Shown here in pieces: positions 1 to 9,257 of a DNA stretch of 61,359 nucleotides (position 1 is the stretch's first letter; each line of letters begins with the position of its first letter). Source of the stretch: an uncultured Rubritalea sp. Lineage in GTDB: Bacteria > Verrucomicrobiota > Verrucomicrobiia > Verrucomicrobiales > Akkermansiaceae. The notes below the pieces were generated by a model that did no database searches, was not told the origin of the DNA, and saw nothing but the letters and a program-made list of their open reading frames with translations. The translations under genes were made by a program, and so were the position numbers. The stretch covers positions 1 to 61,359 of the forward strand of contig CALAJT010000004.1 of NCBI GenBank assembly GCA_937923145.1, written 5' to 3'.

Positions 1-248
1 TAAATCGTAAACATGATCCACCACCAGGACCAGAGTGCTTGTGGAAGGGAATTCTAAAAGTAGAATCTTACGGAGAAGCATGGCTAGCCTTTACGAGCAT
101 GAAATAAACTTATGTATAAAAGTCAGGGATTCATCCCTAGGGCTGGTTGCATAATACCTGTCCGTGCTGGAGGCATGGTGGAAATGGTTAAGCCGGGTTG
201 TTACTCAGTTTAGTGAAAATCTTAGCTTCTTTAGAAACAGTATTCGAT
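1..248. other. Left edge, no recognisable gene
   Basis: No supported gene is seen downstream of lpxA. A plus-strand frame from about 90 to 233 gives a few dozen plausible-looking residues, including a tryptophan-rich stretch, but it is broken by a stop near 150 and I do not recognise it. It could be decayed coding DNA or chance. No convincing terminator hairpin for lpxA is visible. Confidence 0.3.
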
Positions 249-1022
249 CTACCTAGTCACACCGCGCTCACTAGTTTCTAGGAAATTAATAAGGTGTTGC
301 ACGTGCTCATTACTGGCGCAGTCTGCTTCTTTTAGCTCGGCTAGTGTTTCGGAGAAGTTACGCTCTTTGTGGAGGAAGACTCGCTTGTAGGCTCTGCGGA
401 GGAAGGCTACGTCTTCTTTGCTAAAGCCTCGACGTTGTAGACCGATTTGGTTTATCCCTCTGATCACGGCTGGGTTACCATCGGCGATAGTGAATGGTGG
501 GACGTCTTGGACTACTTTGGTGAAGCCTCCAACAATCGCATGTGCTCCGATTCTACAAAACTGGTGAACTCCAGAGAGCCCAGAGACGATGACGTGGTCT
601 TCAACGTGGACGTGTCCAGCTAGTGAGCCGTTGTTAGAGAAGATGCAGTGACTTCCAATTACGCAGTCGTGTGCTACGTGTGAGTAGCAGAGGAAGAGGT
701 TGTCGTCACCGATTGTAGTAGGCGCTTCTGGGACAGTCGAGCGATGGATAGTGCAGCTTTCACGAAATGTATTTCGATCTCCAATTAAGAGGTAGGTAGG
801 TCCGCCAGCGTATTTTAGATCTTGCGTGTCTTGCCCGATGGATGCAAATGGATAGAACTTATTTTCTTTACCAATAGTTGTATGCCCATCGATCACGACA
901 TGAGATTTTAGCTCACAGTCATCGCCAATGGTGACGTTGTCATTGATGACACAGTAAGGTCCGATGCTGACGTTTTTTCCGATAGTAGCGGAGTCTGAGA
1001 TGATGGCTGTAGGGTGGATCAC
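249..1022 (-). CDS. lpxA: Acyl-ACP--UDP-N-acetylglucosamine O-acyltransferase LpxA
   Basis: LpxA performs the first step of lipid A synthesis in the cytoplasm, moving a 3-hydroxyacyl chain from ACP to the 3-OH of UDP-GlcNAc. The 257-residue length fits the family. The N-terminal two thirds are hexapeptide repeats of a left-handed beta-helix, and the motif HVAHDC at about residues 115-120 contains the catalytic His (H118, equivalent to E. coli H125). The C-terminal helical part has the usual GLQRRGF segment. The usual partners lpxD, fabZ and lpxB are not adjacent; sufS lies immediately upstream on the same strand with a gap of about 45 bases. Identification is firm; acyl-chain specificity cannot be read. 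Confidence 0.96.
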   Translation of the reverse strand: MIHPTAIISDSATIGKNVSIGPYCVINDNVTIGDDCELKSHVVIDGHTTIGKENKFYPFASIGQDTQDLKYAGGPTYLLIGDRNTFRESCTIHRSTVPEAPTTIGDDNLFLCYSHVAHDCVIGSHCIFSNNGSLAGHVHVEDHVIVSGLSGVHQFCRIGAHAIVGGFTKVVQDVPPFTIADGNPAVIRGINQIGLQRRGFSKEDVAFLRRAYKRVFLHKERNFSETLAELKEADCASNEHVQHLINFLETSERGVTR

Positions 1023-1067
1023 GATAGGGAAAATTGGTTAAAGATTGAGAATGGATTTTTGCTTTGC

Positions 1068-2291
1068 TTACGCTAGCATCATCGCCGCTTTCTTGATAGC
1101 TTTAATTAGAGCATGGACATCATCCTCAGTATTATACACTGCGAAAGATGCTCTAACAGTTCCAGTAGTACCGAATCTAGCCATGAGAGGCTGGCAACAG
1201 TGGTGACCTGTGCGGACGGCCACACCCATTTGATCGATCAGAGTTCCTAGGTCGTAGTGGTGGATTCCTTTGATGTTAAATGAGAGGACGGTAGCTTTCT
1301 CTTTGGCGGTTCCGTATAGCTGGACGTTGTCTATATGTGAAATGGCATCTGTCGCTAGATCTAACAGTTTCTGCTCATGTTCGGCGATCGCTTCGATACC
1401 AATCTCATTTATCCAATCAAAAGCTCTAGCTAAGGCGATAGCACCTTCGATATTGGGAGTGCCCGCTTCGTATTTAAAGGGTAGCACATTATAAGTAGTT
1501 TTCTCAAAACTACAGCGTTCGATCATCTCACCACCACCTTTGTAAGGAGGGAGTTCATTGAGGATTTCTTCTCTGCCCCAGAGGACGCCAATGCCCGTGG
1601 GTGCGTAGCATTTGTGTCCGGAAAACACGTAAAAGTCTGCTCCCATAGCCTGGACATCGATCTTCATGTGAGCTGCAGATTGAGCACCATCGATTAGGGT
1701 GAGTGCTCCGAGAGCTTTTGCTTTGGAGATGATTTTCTCGATTGGATTTACTGTGCCTAGCGCATTAGAAATATGACTGACAGCCACGATCTTCGTTTTC
1801 TCAGTAAGTAGCGTATCGATCTCGCTAAGATCCCATTCTCCACTATCAGTAATAGGGATGACATCTAGCTCAGCCCCAGTGTGCTCACAGAGCATCTGCC
1901 ATGGAACAATGTTAGAGTGGTGCTCTAGACCTGAGACTAGGACTCGGTCACCAGCTTTAATCTTACCAGAAAAGGTAAGAATGGTGGAGACAAGATTGAT
2001 TGAATCAGTAGTGCCTGAAGTAAAGATGATCTCGTGACTGTGTGCTGCATTGAATTGCTTAGCGATCGTCTCTCTAGCAGCTTCATGAGCAGCAGTTGCC
2101 TCGCGCGAGAGGAAGTGGGTGCCACGGTGAATGTTAGAGTTTAGCCTAGAGTAGTAATCTGTCGAGGCATCGATCACCGCTTGCGGATTATGCGTAGTGG
2201 CAGCGTTGTCGAGGTAGACGAGAGGGAAGCCATTTACCTGTTGGTTTAGGACGGGGAATTGCGCTCGGATGGATGTGATGTCAATAGACAT
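1068..2291 (-). CDS. sufS: Cysteine desulfurase, SufS/CsdA type (group II)
   Basis: This is a PLP enzyme that removes sulfur from cysteine as a persulfide for Fe-S cluster assembly. At 407 residues it has the usual length. The PLP lysine is in SGHKCYAP (K227) and the persulfide cysteine is in RTGHHCCQPLM (C365, followed by a second Cys where many homologues have Ala or Met). The EHHSN and DGAQS cofactor motifs are present. No sufBCD or sufE/sufU gene is adjacent, so the sulfur acceptor must be encoded elsewhere. It lies in a run of minus-strand genes with the DUF4340 gene 18 bases upstream, so cotranscription is possible but there is no functional link. Confidence 0.95.
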   Translation of the reverse strand: MSIDITSIRAQFPVLNQQVNGFPLVYLDNAATTHNPQAVIDASTDYYSRLNSNIHRGTHFLSREATAAHEAARETIAKQFNAAHSHEIIFTSGTTDSINLVSTILTFSGKIKAGDRVLVSGLEHHSNIVPWQMLCEHTGAELDVIPITDSGEWDLSEIDTLLTEKTKIVAVSHISNALGTVNPIEKIISKAKALGALTLIDGAQSAAHMKIDVQAMGADFYVFSGHKCYAPTGIGVLWGREEILNELPPYKGGGEMIERCSFEKTTYNVLPFKYEAGTPNIEGAIALARAFDWINEIGIEAIAEHEQKLLDLATDAISHIDNVQLYGTAKEKATVLSFNIKGIHHYDLGTLIDQMGVAVRTGHHCCQPLMARFGTTGTVRASFAVYNTEDDVHALIKAIKKAAMMLA

Positions 2292-2309
2292 GAGGTGTGG
2301 TTAAAGCGG

Positions 2310-4274
2310 TTACTCTTCTGCGAAAATATCCGTAGAGAGGTATTGGTAAGTCGTCGGTGAGATGATCAGGTAATCTTCGTCGTTACTAGTTTTAGCGTAG
2401 TAGTATGGTGGATTTACCATCTGCGATCTCGGCTTTGCTATGGAGATAGTGTATTCTTTAGATTTTCCAGTGGGCAGACCTTCGTCATTGTAAGTGCTAG
2501 ATGAGATACTTACATTTAAGATAGGAGTCTCTAGTGCTTTGGCGGCATTTGCATCATTTGGTCCGAGACGTTTCTGAGCTGTGATGTAATGAGCGTTATT
2601 GAGGAAAAACTTTGCTTGGATCGGGTTGATTTTATCGGAGATGTCTGCGTTATTTAGTTTTCCTGTGAATGCATCGCCAATGTAGTCGTAGTTCACAGTG
2701 AGTTTTTGAGCTGTCTGTGGATTCTCCATACTGAAGCTAGTAACATCGTTGACAATGAGTGACCAGAGTGTGTTATCTTTCCACTCCCATTGGTTTTGTG
2801 AAATTAGTCCATAGGCAGCCTTATCAACTTCCCAGACTACTGATGATAGCCTAGAATGAGCGTAGATGATTCCTGCTTTCTCAGCAAAAGTCACTCTTTG
2901 AGGAACGCCGGCGAATGGGAAGACGGTGACATCGAGAATAGGGTTTTGGAAATTGTATTTACTAAGATCTGTAGCGGCGTCGCTGACGAATCCTCTTACA
3001 GGAACTACAGAAATCGCAGCGATAAGGTTCGAGAGAGTAAAGTCGTTTATTTTCTGAGTAGATCCGTCAGAAGAAATGAGTTCGTATTCTTTATCCAGTT
3101 TCTTTCTAGCGACATTAACGCAGGATTTGAATGCAGGGCTGACTATGAACTGCCTGATATTTTTGCGGTCTAGAGTTAGCATGTTTTTTGCTCTGATTTC
3201 GTTGATGCTTGTCGGTAATGCAGCTAGTGAGTTTTTATTGTTAGAGTTGGCTTGCTTAGGTAGCTCGAAGATGATTCCTGGTCGATCATTCATCGTCGCA
3301 TAGCAGGTGGGAGCACCTTTCTCTGATGGGTAAATGGTCAGCGTGGACTGCTCATCTACGTAGCGGTTCTTTACGCTAACTTTGATGATGTCCTCTGAGC
3401 TTCCTGGGAGAGTGATGTTCTCTTTAGGGTGAATTTTCACTGCTTCTAGAGCGGAGAGTTGGGTGAGTAGTTTAGCTATTTCTTTCCGATCTGTAGCGAG
3501 ATCTAGAGGTTTGGAGATTCTCCATGGTGAGGTGCTGGTCGAATGGTCGACTACAATTTCGCTATTCGAGCGTTTAATCGAAACTTCTTCCATTGAATTC
3601 CTATTCAGAGCGAATGGACGATGGTCCCTGAAGCCTTCGAAGTCATTTTTGAAAATCTTATGAATTCCAAATGCGGGGTCAGCTACGAGGTAGAGGATTT
3701 TTTGATCAGGGGCGTTTTCCTTGATTACGAATACGGTGGGGATGTCAGTTACCTTAGTCTGCTGACGTTCATCGGTAGTTACGACTCGCTTATGCCAAGC
3801 TGAACGGATGCCGATTTTAAATTTAGCGACTTCGTTTCCATCTTTATCTGCGAACTGAACCTTCACCCAGTCATCTTCAAAACCGAAGCTTTTAGGATCT
3901 ACTTGGCTTAGAGGAATTGCATCGACCACCTCAGCTCCGAGTGTGAATTCTATCAATGGCTTTAGGTAATTTATACCATCCGCTCTATCCTGATAAGGTG
4001 TAGTGCATTCCCACTGGTAATTACGATTAAAGGTAAAGTGATGGGGGATCTTATTCTTGTTTGTGAGTGTGATAGTATAAGTATTGATGATTGCCTCATC
4101 ATCGTATAGCGGCGATCCTAGTATCCGGTGCTCTACATCCTGTCCATAGTCACCAAGCTTATGCACCCACAGATCACTTACGAACCACGCTCCGAGAAGA
4201 GTGGTAAGTAAGATAAGAAATGTTGTGAAAATTCCGCGCATGTTAAATAGGTTATTTAGGATCTTCGATTCCAC
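2310..4274 (-). CDS. DUF4340 domain protein, ABC-transporter associated
   Basis: The 654-residue protein has a membrane anchor at residues 13-33 and a long extracytoplasmic region. The region is rich in beta structure and contains repeated stretches typical of DUF4340 proteins (for example WRISKPL and the nearby DRKEIAKLL). In Bacteroidota, Verrucomicrobiota and relatives, DUF4340 genes follow GldF/GldG-type ABC transporter genes. The same order is seen here: the start overlaps the end of the GldG-like gene by 19 bases, indicating translational coupling. The substrate is unknown. The family call rests on the context plus overall pattern; the molecular role is inferred only. Confidence 0.8.
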   Translation of the reverse strand: MESKILNNLFNMRGIFTTFLILLTTLLGAWFVSDLWVHKLGDYGQDVEHRILGSPLYDDEAIINTYTITLTNKNKIPHHFTFNRNYQWECTTPYQDRADGINYLKPLIEFTLGAEVVDAIPLSQVDPKSFGFEDDWVKVQFADKDGNEVAKFKIGIRSAWHKRVVTTDERQQTKVTDIPTVFVIKENAPDQKILYLVADPAFGIHKIFKNDFEGFRDHRPFALNRNSMEEVSIKRSNSEIVVDHSTSTSPWRISKPLDLATDRKEIAKLLTQLSALEAVKIHPKENITLPGSSEDIIKVSVKNRYVDEQSTLTIYPSEKGAPTCYATMNDRPGIIFELPKQANSNNKNSLAALPTSINEIRAKNMLTLDRKNIRQFIVSPAFKSCVNVARKKLDKEYELISSDGSTQKINDFTLSNLIAAISVVPVRGFVSDAATDLSKYNFQNPILDVTVFPFAGVPQRVTFAEKAGIIYAHSRLSSVVWEVDKAAYGLISQNQWEWKDNTLWSLIVNDVTSFSMENPQTAQKLTVNYDYIGDAFTGKLNNADISDKINPIQAKFFLNNAHYITAQKRLGPNDANAAKALETPILNVSISSSTYNDEGLPTGKSKEYTISIAKPRSQMVNPPYYYAKTSNDEDYLIISPTTYQYLSTDIFAEE

Positions 4275-5908
4275 CAGAATAGCATAGAAATAATGAATCC
4301 GATAGCAGGAATAATAACAATGACTGTGAGATCGAGCTTAGCCTTATCCTCTGCTTTAATGGTAATTTTCTGCGGTCTAACAGGTTTTGAACCTATAGAT
4401 CCTACCAAAGCTTCTCTGCCTGCTAGCCAGTTGATAGATGAGTTGACGAAGTGTGTGAGCTCGCTACGCATATTCGCAGGCTTTAAAAATTGAGTGTTAC
4501 CTATGACGATCATCTTTGAAGTGAGGTTCTTAGTGCGGTCTAGATCTTCACGTCCTCGAACAACTGCTGCAGCTAGGAATAAGGCTCTACCTCTTTCAGC
4601 ATTAGGGGCGCTACCGTTATCTTTTCCGGGGTCAAAGCGTGGGGTTGGCTTGTTGTATTCTACTTCACCCCACCAGCCTGGAGCGGCTTGCAGAACAGGA
4701 AATACTGCGATGTTCTTAACCGCTAGCTGATCTGTATTTGCGAGACTGAGTGAGCGAGTGGGTCCATCTAGTTGAGTAGATTTTTCACCGAATCCCTTAG
4801 TGATGTCAGAGCCTTTGATGAAGTTTCCCCGTGCCTTGGTGAGTGTGTGTCCATTTCCTACTGAGAGGACACGGTCTTTCTCGACTGCGATGCCGTATGA
4901 TTTCATAAATCTACGGATGTTAGTTAGCTTAGCGTCAGCGGAAACGGTGATGAAGAGAGAGGCGTTATTTCTATCCCAGTATTCCTTTAGAATATTGATT
5001 TCTGGTTTATCGAAATCACTATCGAGTCCGATCATTACGAGTCCTTCTGCATCGGCAGGGATAGGCTGACCAGAGGAGATCTGGAATGGATTGAGCTGAA
5101 TGTTTTGTGAATCGAGATGCGATTTAAATGCGTTCCAAGCTGGTGTGCCTCCACCTGCATCATCGACCTGACTCTTGTCTACGATGAGGTAGAATCTTCT
5201 GCTTTTACCCTCTGTAGCACTGAGCAGGAATGAAGTGATCAGCTTTTCATCCTGCCAAGCTGCGATGCGTGAACCATCTTCAGAGGTGAAGTAAAGTTCA
5301 CTTACTGAGAATTGGCGGATACGTTGTAGAGGCTGTTCTTCTCCCTTATCTAAGAATGAAGTGGTAGGAGCTGCGTTTGAAGGTTTTTCTTTCTTAAGCT
5401 CGGCATCAGTGCGGGCATCGATGAGAATAGTCTCTTCGTAGAATGTCTTTCCATAGATGGACGAAAGCTCGTTAAATCTGCTCGCTTCCTTTACGTAATC
5501 CACGATTTCAAATTCGATTTTATCAGGGGCAAATCTACGATACTCTTCGAGCTTTCCACGGATACGCTGCTTGTGCGGAGAGTTTGGTTTTAGTAGTGCT
5601 ATGAATTTGATCTTACCCTCATAATTCTGGATTAGATCGCTCTGGAGAAGGTTTTGAGAGTATTCTGAGAGAGTGAAGTCCTTAGAGTCGGTGAGATCCT
5701 TTCTGACGTGGTGTGGAGCGGTGAGGTAATTTATGAAAATAACGCAAACAGCAGCGAGCACAAGCTGTAGTGCAATAATGAAGCCAATGCCGAAACGATT
5801 GATACTTTTAACAGCAGTCGTGTCCTTAGGCATGGTGTTCACTTTAGCTCTAGACGCATTAGGTGTAGAGTCAGTTTCTGTGGTCTTAGCAATGTCGGTG
5901 TCAGCCAT
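4256..5908 (-). CDS. GldG-like ABC transporter auxiliary protein
   Basis: The 550-residue protein has one membrane segment near residues 38-61, a large soluble domain, and a second membrane segment at the extreme C-terminus (about 528-545) ending in WWNRRS. This matches the GldG / ABC-2 auxiliary family, with a thioredoxin-like N-terminal part and a later ABC_transp_aux-type domain containing the GLVMIGLDSD stretch. It lies between an ABC-2 permease gene (26 bases upstream) and the overlapping DUF4340 gene. In Flavobacterium GldA-GldF-GldG is tied to gliding and type IX secretion, but that role should not be assumed here because homologues occur in many non-gliding bacteria. Confidence 0.85.
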   Translation of the reverse strand: MADTDIAKTTETDSTPNASRAKVNTMPKDTTAVKSINRFGIGFIIALQLVLAAVCVIFINYLTAPHHVRKDLTDSKDFTLSEYSQNLLQSDLIQNYEGKIKFIALLKPNSPHKQRIRGKLEEYRRFAPDKIEFEIVDYVKEASRFNELSSIYGKTFYEETILIDARTDAELKKEKPSNAAPTTSFLDKGEEQPLQRIRQFSVSELYFTSEDGSRIAAWQDEKLITSFLLSATEGKSRRFYLIVDKSQVDDAGGGTPAWNAFKSHLDSQNIQLNPFQISSGQPIPADAEGLVMIGLDSDFDKPEINILKEYWDRNNASLFITVSADAKLTNIRRFMKSYGIAVEKDRVLSVGNGHTLTKARGNFIKGSDITKGFGEKSTQLDGPTRSLSLANTDQLAVKNIAVFPVLQAAPGWWGEVEYNKPTPRFDPGKDNGSAPNAERGRALFLAAAVVRGREDLDRTKNLTSKMIVIGNTQFLKPANMRSELTHFVNSSINWLAGREALVGSIGSKPVRPQKITIKAEDKAKLDLTVIVIIPAIGFIISMLFWWNRRS

Positions 5909-5934
5909 TTAAAAAGGAAAAAAAGATAGAAAAA

Positions 5935-6699
5935 TTAGTGCTTCCAGCGTCTGTAGTCGATCACGTGATGGGTTAGCAGTAGGGTGAATAACGCCATGGA
6001 AAAATAGTAGATGAAAGTGCGTGAATCAAGTAAGCCAATACCGAAGTTACTGATATGGTTTTGCATAGCGATGTAGTTAAAGAACTCTGCTCCAGAAGCT
6101 CCACTAAATGATTCACCCATGATGACAGGGACGAAGCCTAAGAATACGTGAGCGAGTAGGAATCCAAACGTCAAAATAGCTGCTATAATCTGGCTTTGCG
6201 TTAGCGAAGAAGCAAGACAACCAACCGCAATAAAAAAGATACCAATCAGGAATAAAATCGTATAAACTCCAATGAAGTGGTCAACAGAAGCTGGTGCAGG
6301 AGTGCTAGTGAACCAAGTGAAGAACTTTACATGGAGGATAAGCGGCAGCCAGAGGAAGCAATAATATAAGAGTGCTGCCAGGTATTTCGAACCGACTAAT
6401 TGCCATGTGCGTATAGGTGCAGTCATCATCGTTTCGAGTGTTCCACTACGCTCCTCCTCAGAGAAGAGTTTCATAGTAATCAGAGGGAACAGGAATAGAA
6501 AGTAGATGAAGAAAATCGGAGTGGATTGTAGACTGTCGAGCAGGAGATTTGTCTTTACAGGTGACTTCTCGTAAAGCTCGATCACAGAGGATAAAGAAAG
6601 CCCCTGAAGCAGAGTGATGATCGTAAATACGATCCACCCGAATGGGCTACAAAAGTATTGCTTCAGTTCCTTTTTAAGTAATATGTAGAGGCTACGCAT
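5935..6699 (-). CDS. ABC-2 type permease, GldF-like
   Basis: The 254-residue protein has six predicted membrane segments and the ABC-2 signature around residues 80-100 (LFSEEERSGTLETMMTAPI), where the permease contacts the ATPase. It is the first gene of the minus-strand trio permease - GldG-like - DUF4340. In most genomes an ATPase gene lies directly upstream, but here the 292 bases upstream hold no ATPase and the next gene is a methyltransferase. The nucleotide-binding subunit must therefore be encoded elsewhere or lost. Transport substrate unknown. Confidence 0.9.
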   Translation of the reverse strand: MRSLYILLKKELKQYFCSPFGWIVFTIITLLQGLSLSSVIELYEKSPVKTNLLLDSLQSTPIFFIYFLFLFPLITMKLFSEEERSGTLETMMTAPIRTWQLVGSKYLAALLYYCFLWLPLILHVKFFTWFTSTPAPASVDHFIGVYTILFLIGIFFIAVGCLASSLTQSQIIAAILTFGFLLAHVFLGFVPVIMGESFSGASGAEFFNYIAMQNHISNFGIGLLDSRTFIYYFSMALFTLLLTHHVIDYRRWKH

Positions 6700-6991
6700 G
6701 GTATTAAGTTCCTGCCATGTTTAGTAATGCTGATTCCTATGTATTCCAAGCGAAATTGCAGTTATTTTGTAAATAGAGGCGGGGATTTTGCATATGGGCA
6801 ATGGGTACTAAGAAGGTAGACTTATTTTGATTATAAACATGCATTTAGGAATTAAAGCCCCCTGACATGAAGTCAGTCTAGTATTCCACGCTGAGGCAAA
6901 TAAAACTTGGCATTACTTGAGTCTAGAGAGTAACTGGCTTTTACTTAAATCGCTAAACCGATTCTAGTTGTGGTTTAAAATGATGATAGCT

Positions 6992-7594
6992 TTATCCAGT
7001 GATTGGCTTACGCCAGATCATCACCCACTCACGTCCTTCTCTGCCCTCGTAGCTGGTGCTAGGCTTGCCTTCCCAGACGAGATGGAATTTACGCTCGAAG
7101 TTTTGAAACACATCGTCACGGGATGTGAAAAATGGTGGGCCATCTTCTATAGGAACTCCTGTCTCAATAAAAAATGTCCCGATAAAGTAAGCATTTGGCT
7201 TCAATAATGTGGCTATAGAGTCAACATAATTCTCACGTTGCTCAGGTAGAATAGCGCAATAGCAAGTGTGCTCCCATACGATATCATAGTGTCTTAAATG
7301 CTCGTCTGGCATAGAAAATATATCGTCAGTGATCCAACGCATATTATCACTTTTACCATAGATTTCAGTAGCATCTGTTATAGCTTCCTTTGATACATCT
7401 GCACCAGTCACTTGCATCGCTGCTTTTAGAAATGGCTGAGCATCATGACCGCGACCACACCCAGGTATTAGAACCTTAGATCCCGATTGAAAAAATTGCG
7501 GAAGCTTCCCCATGAGTTCGCTAATAACTGGAGTCGCAGCTCCCTTATCCCAAGGTGTGTCTGCATCTAAGTAACGCGAGTTCCAATCTTTCAT
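6992..7594 (-). CDS. TPMT-family SAM-dependent methyltransferase
   Basis: This 200-residue protein belongs to the thiopurine S-methyltransferase family. The N-terminus has the WNSRY...TPWDKG motif (residues about 4-18), followed by the SAM-binding loop VLIPGCGRGHDAQ at about 41-53 and an acidic residue after beta-2 in GADVSKEA. Family members methylate sulfur, selenium or halide acceptors, so the substrate cannot be told from the sequence. Its start is 6 bases downstream of the preceding minus-strand gene (7601-8245), suggesting one transcript. Confidence 0.88.
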   Translation of the reverse strand: MKDWNSRYLDADTPWDKGAATPVISELMGKLPQFFQSGSKVLIPGCGRGHDAQPFLKAAMQVTGADVSKEAITDATEIYGKSDNMRWITDDIFSMPDEHLRHYDIVWEHTCYCAILPEQRENYVDSIATLLKPNAYFIGTFFIETGVPIEDGPPFFTSRDDVFQNFERKFHLVWEGKPSTSYEGREGREWVMIWRKPITG

Positions 7595-7600
7595 GTTAGA

Positions 7601-8245
7601 CTATTGCACCTCTCTACCATTTTTGTCAACGACTAGTAGTTCGTCCTCAGAGAAATTACCCTGCACGGCAATCGAGCCAACACGAAATGCCTTCTCGATT
7701 GTCTCGGCTGTAGCTATCTCATTATAATAGCCATAGTCATTTTTTATTTTTACCGAGAATGGACCTTCATACATTTCCCAATCATCAGAAAACTGTGCTA
7801 CTATATGACTAAAGTCTATCTCACGGCAGCTAGACTCCATAAACTTAATCACACGTTTATAGAACCAATTGGGAGTGAGCTTATGGTAGTCAACTGTCTC
7901 CTCCGTAGTTCGTGATGCAAAGTTTTCAGTTTGCAATACAAACTGAAAACTATGAGGGTCGCCTGTGTAGACTATCGCATTATTCATGAATCCACGACTC
8001 AGGCGAAGCCCAGCACCACAGACGAAAAGTTTATCCGTGAGTTCAGATTCGGTATCGAAAACGATCACCTCCACTTCATAGCCATTCTCCATGAGTAACT
8101 CACCAATACGTGTAAATTCAGAGGTGATCACTTCCTCGACAATACGCTCCATTTCAACATAGCCTATATGCAGAGACTGACGATACCGTCCCATTTGAAT
8201 ATCGTAGCTTTCGTTTTCACTTGTTGATTGATGGGGAGAAGTCAT
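7601..8245 (-). CDS. Conserved-looking protein of unknown function
   Basis: I do not recognise this 214-residue protein. It has no signal peptide or membrane segment and is acidic, with mixed alpha/beta character. A region at about 25-75 (MERIVEEVI, EVEVIVFDTE) and a later aromatic-rich segment (LTPNWFYKRVIKFMES) stand out. No catalytic motif is visible. It is followed at once by the TPMT-family methyltransferase gene and is preceded by a 99-base gap, so the two probably form an operon. Coding status is supported by the length of the open frame and tight spacing. Confidence 0.7.
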   Translation of the reverse strand: MTSPHQSTSENESYDIQMGRYRQSLHIGYVEMERIVEEVITSEFTRIGELLMENGYEVEVIVFDTESELTDKLFVCGAGLRLSRGFMNNAIVYTGDPHSFQFVLQTENFASRTTEETVDYHKLTPNWFYKRVIKFMESSCREIDFSHIVAQFSDDWEMYEGPFSVKIKNDYGYYNEIATAETIEKAFRVGSIAVQGNFSEDELLVVDKNGREVQ

Positions 8246-8344
8246 AGATTAAGTTCTATTATCTAATACACTAGCAGATGGTTTATACAAGTCAGTTATA
8301 ATTTTCAATGAAGTAAATTAACATGATATAGAACCTATACTGAA

Positions 8345-9139
8345 TTATTTTTCAAAAACTATAAAGTGTTGCCAAGGTAGAAAACTTTCGGTTCTTACGT
8401 GGTGTAATCCCACAGCTTCCATCTCGGCGATGGACTGAGCCTCGGTCATCTTATGTAAGGTCTTGATAGGCACATCTGGGTCTTCAGCACGATACTCTAA
8501 AAGATAGACGCGACCGCCTGGTTTCAGAGCATAGACAACAGACTGCATCATCTCACAAGGATGAGAGAATTCATGATAAGCGTCCACCATGATGAATGCA
8601 TCCACACTCTCAGGGGGAAGCTCAACAGAATCGATTTTGCCTAAATGAGACTTAACATTCTGGACTCCCGTATTAGCCGCCTTTCTCCCCAGGAAATCCA
8701 CCATCTGTTGCTGAATATCTACACCGATCACCATTCCCTCAGGAACTAATGAAGCGATGCGGAACGTGTAGTAGCCAGATCCGGATCCTATGTCAGCGAC
8801 TACTGCATCGGGCTTTAGCTCTAGTCCTTTAACTGCCTTACTTGGAGCTTCTTCAGTTTCTCGCTCTCCACGCTCTAGCCAGTTAATTGCCTGATGCCCC
8901 ATCACGTGAGCGATCTCTCTACCCATATAAACTTTACCAGTCCCACCACGCCCAGGACGCTTAGATTCATACTGAAATGGTTTGGGTGAAAATGGAGCTA
9001 CTTCTATAAGAGTGGATTCTTTCTGCGTGGTATCATTATTCTGTTTGCTAAGATAAATTATACCTCCGATCACTGATAGTATCAGCAAAGGCAAGAGCAG
9101 TATGTAGAGTGGTAGACGCTTTTTTTTAGAATTCTCCAT
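8345..9139 (-). CDS. Membrane-anchored class I SAM methyltransferase
   Basis: The 264-residue protein starts with a basic patch (KKKR) and one hydrophobic segment at about residues 10-29. A Rossmann-type methyltransferase domain follows, with motif I VADIGSGSGYYTFR at about 114-127, the acidic residue in VIGVDIQQQ, and the KPGGRVYLLEY stretch late in the fold. The topology would place the catalytic domain outside the cytoplasm if the segment is an uncleaved anchor or signal peptide, which is unusual because SAM is cytoplasmic. Similar exported-looking methyltransferases are common in marine bacteria. Substrate unknown. It appears to be a single-gene unit between pyrB and the 7601-8245 gene. 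Confidence 0.85.
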   Translation of the reverse strand: MENSKKKRLPLYILLLPLLILSVIGGIIYLSKQNNDTTQKESTLIEVAPFSPKPFQYESKRPGRGGTGKVYMGREIAHVMGHQAINWLERGERETEEAPSKAVKGLELKPDAVVADIGSGSGYYTFRIASLVPEGMVIGVDIQQQMVDFLGRKAANTGVQNVKSHLGKIDSVELPPESVDAFIMVDAYHEFSHPCEMMQSVVYALKPGGRVYLLEYRAEDPDVPIKTLHKMTEAQSIAEMEAVGLHHVRTESFLPWQHFIVFEK

Positions 9140-9257
9140 GGTTATGATAATTTAGTCTAACGCATATACTAGATAGAGCACAAATCAGGGGGATCCCTGG
9201 GATATTAATCTAGTCGAAGCCGTTTTTTTACGCCCTCCATTGATATAGTTAAGGCTC

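Noticed and set aside
6860..6880. Small inverted repeat CTGACATGAAGTCAG as a terminator
   Set aside because: The stem is only 5 bp and no T run follows on either strand.
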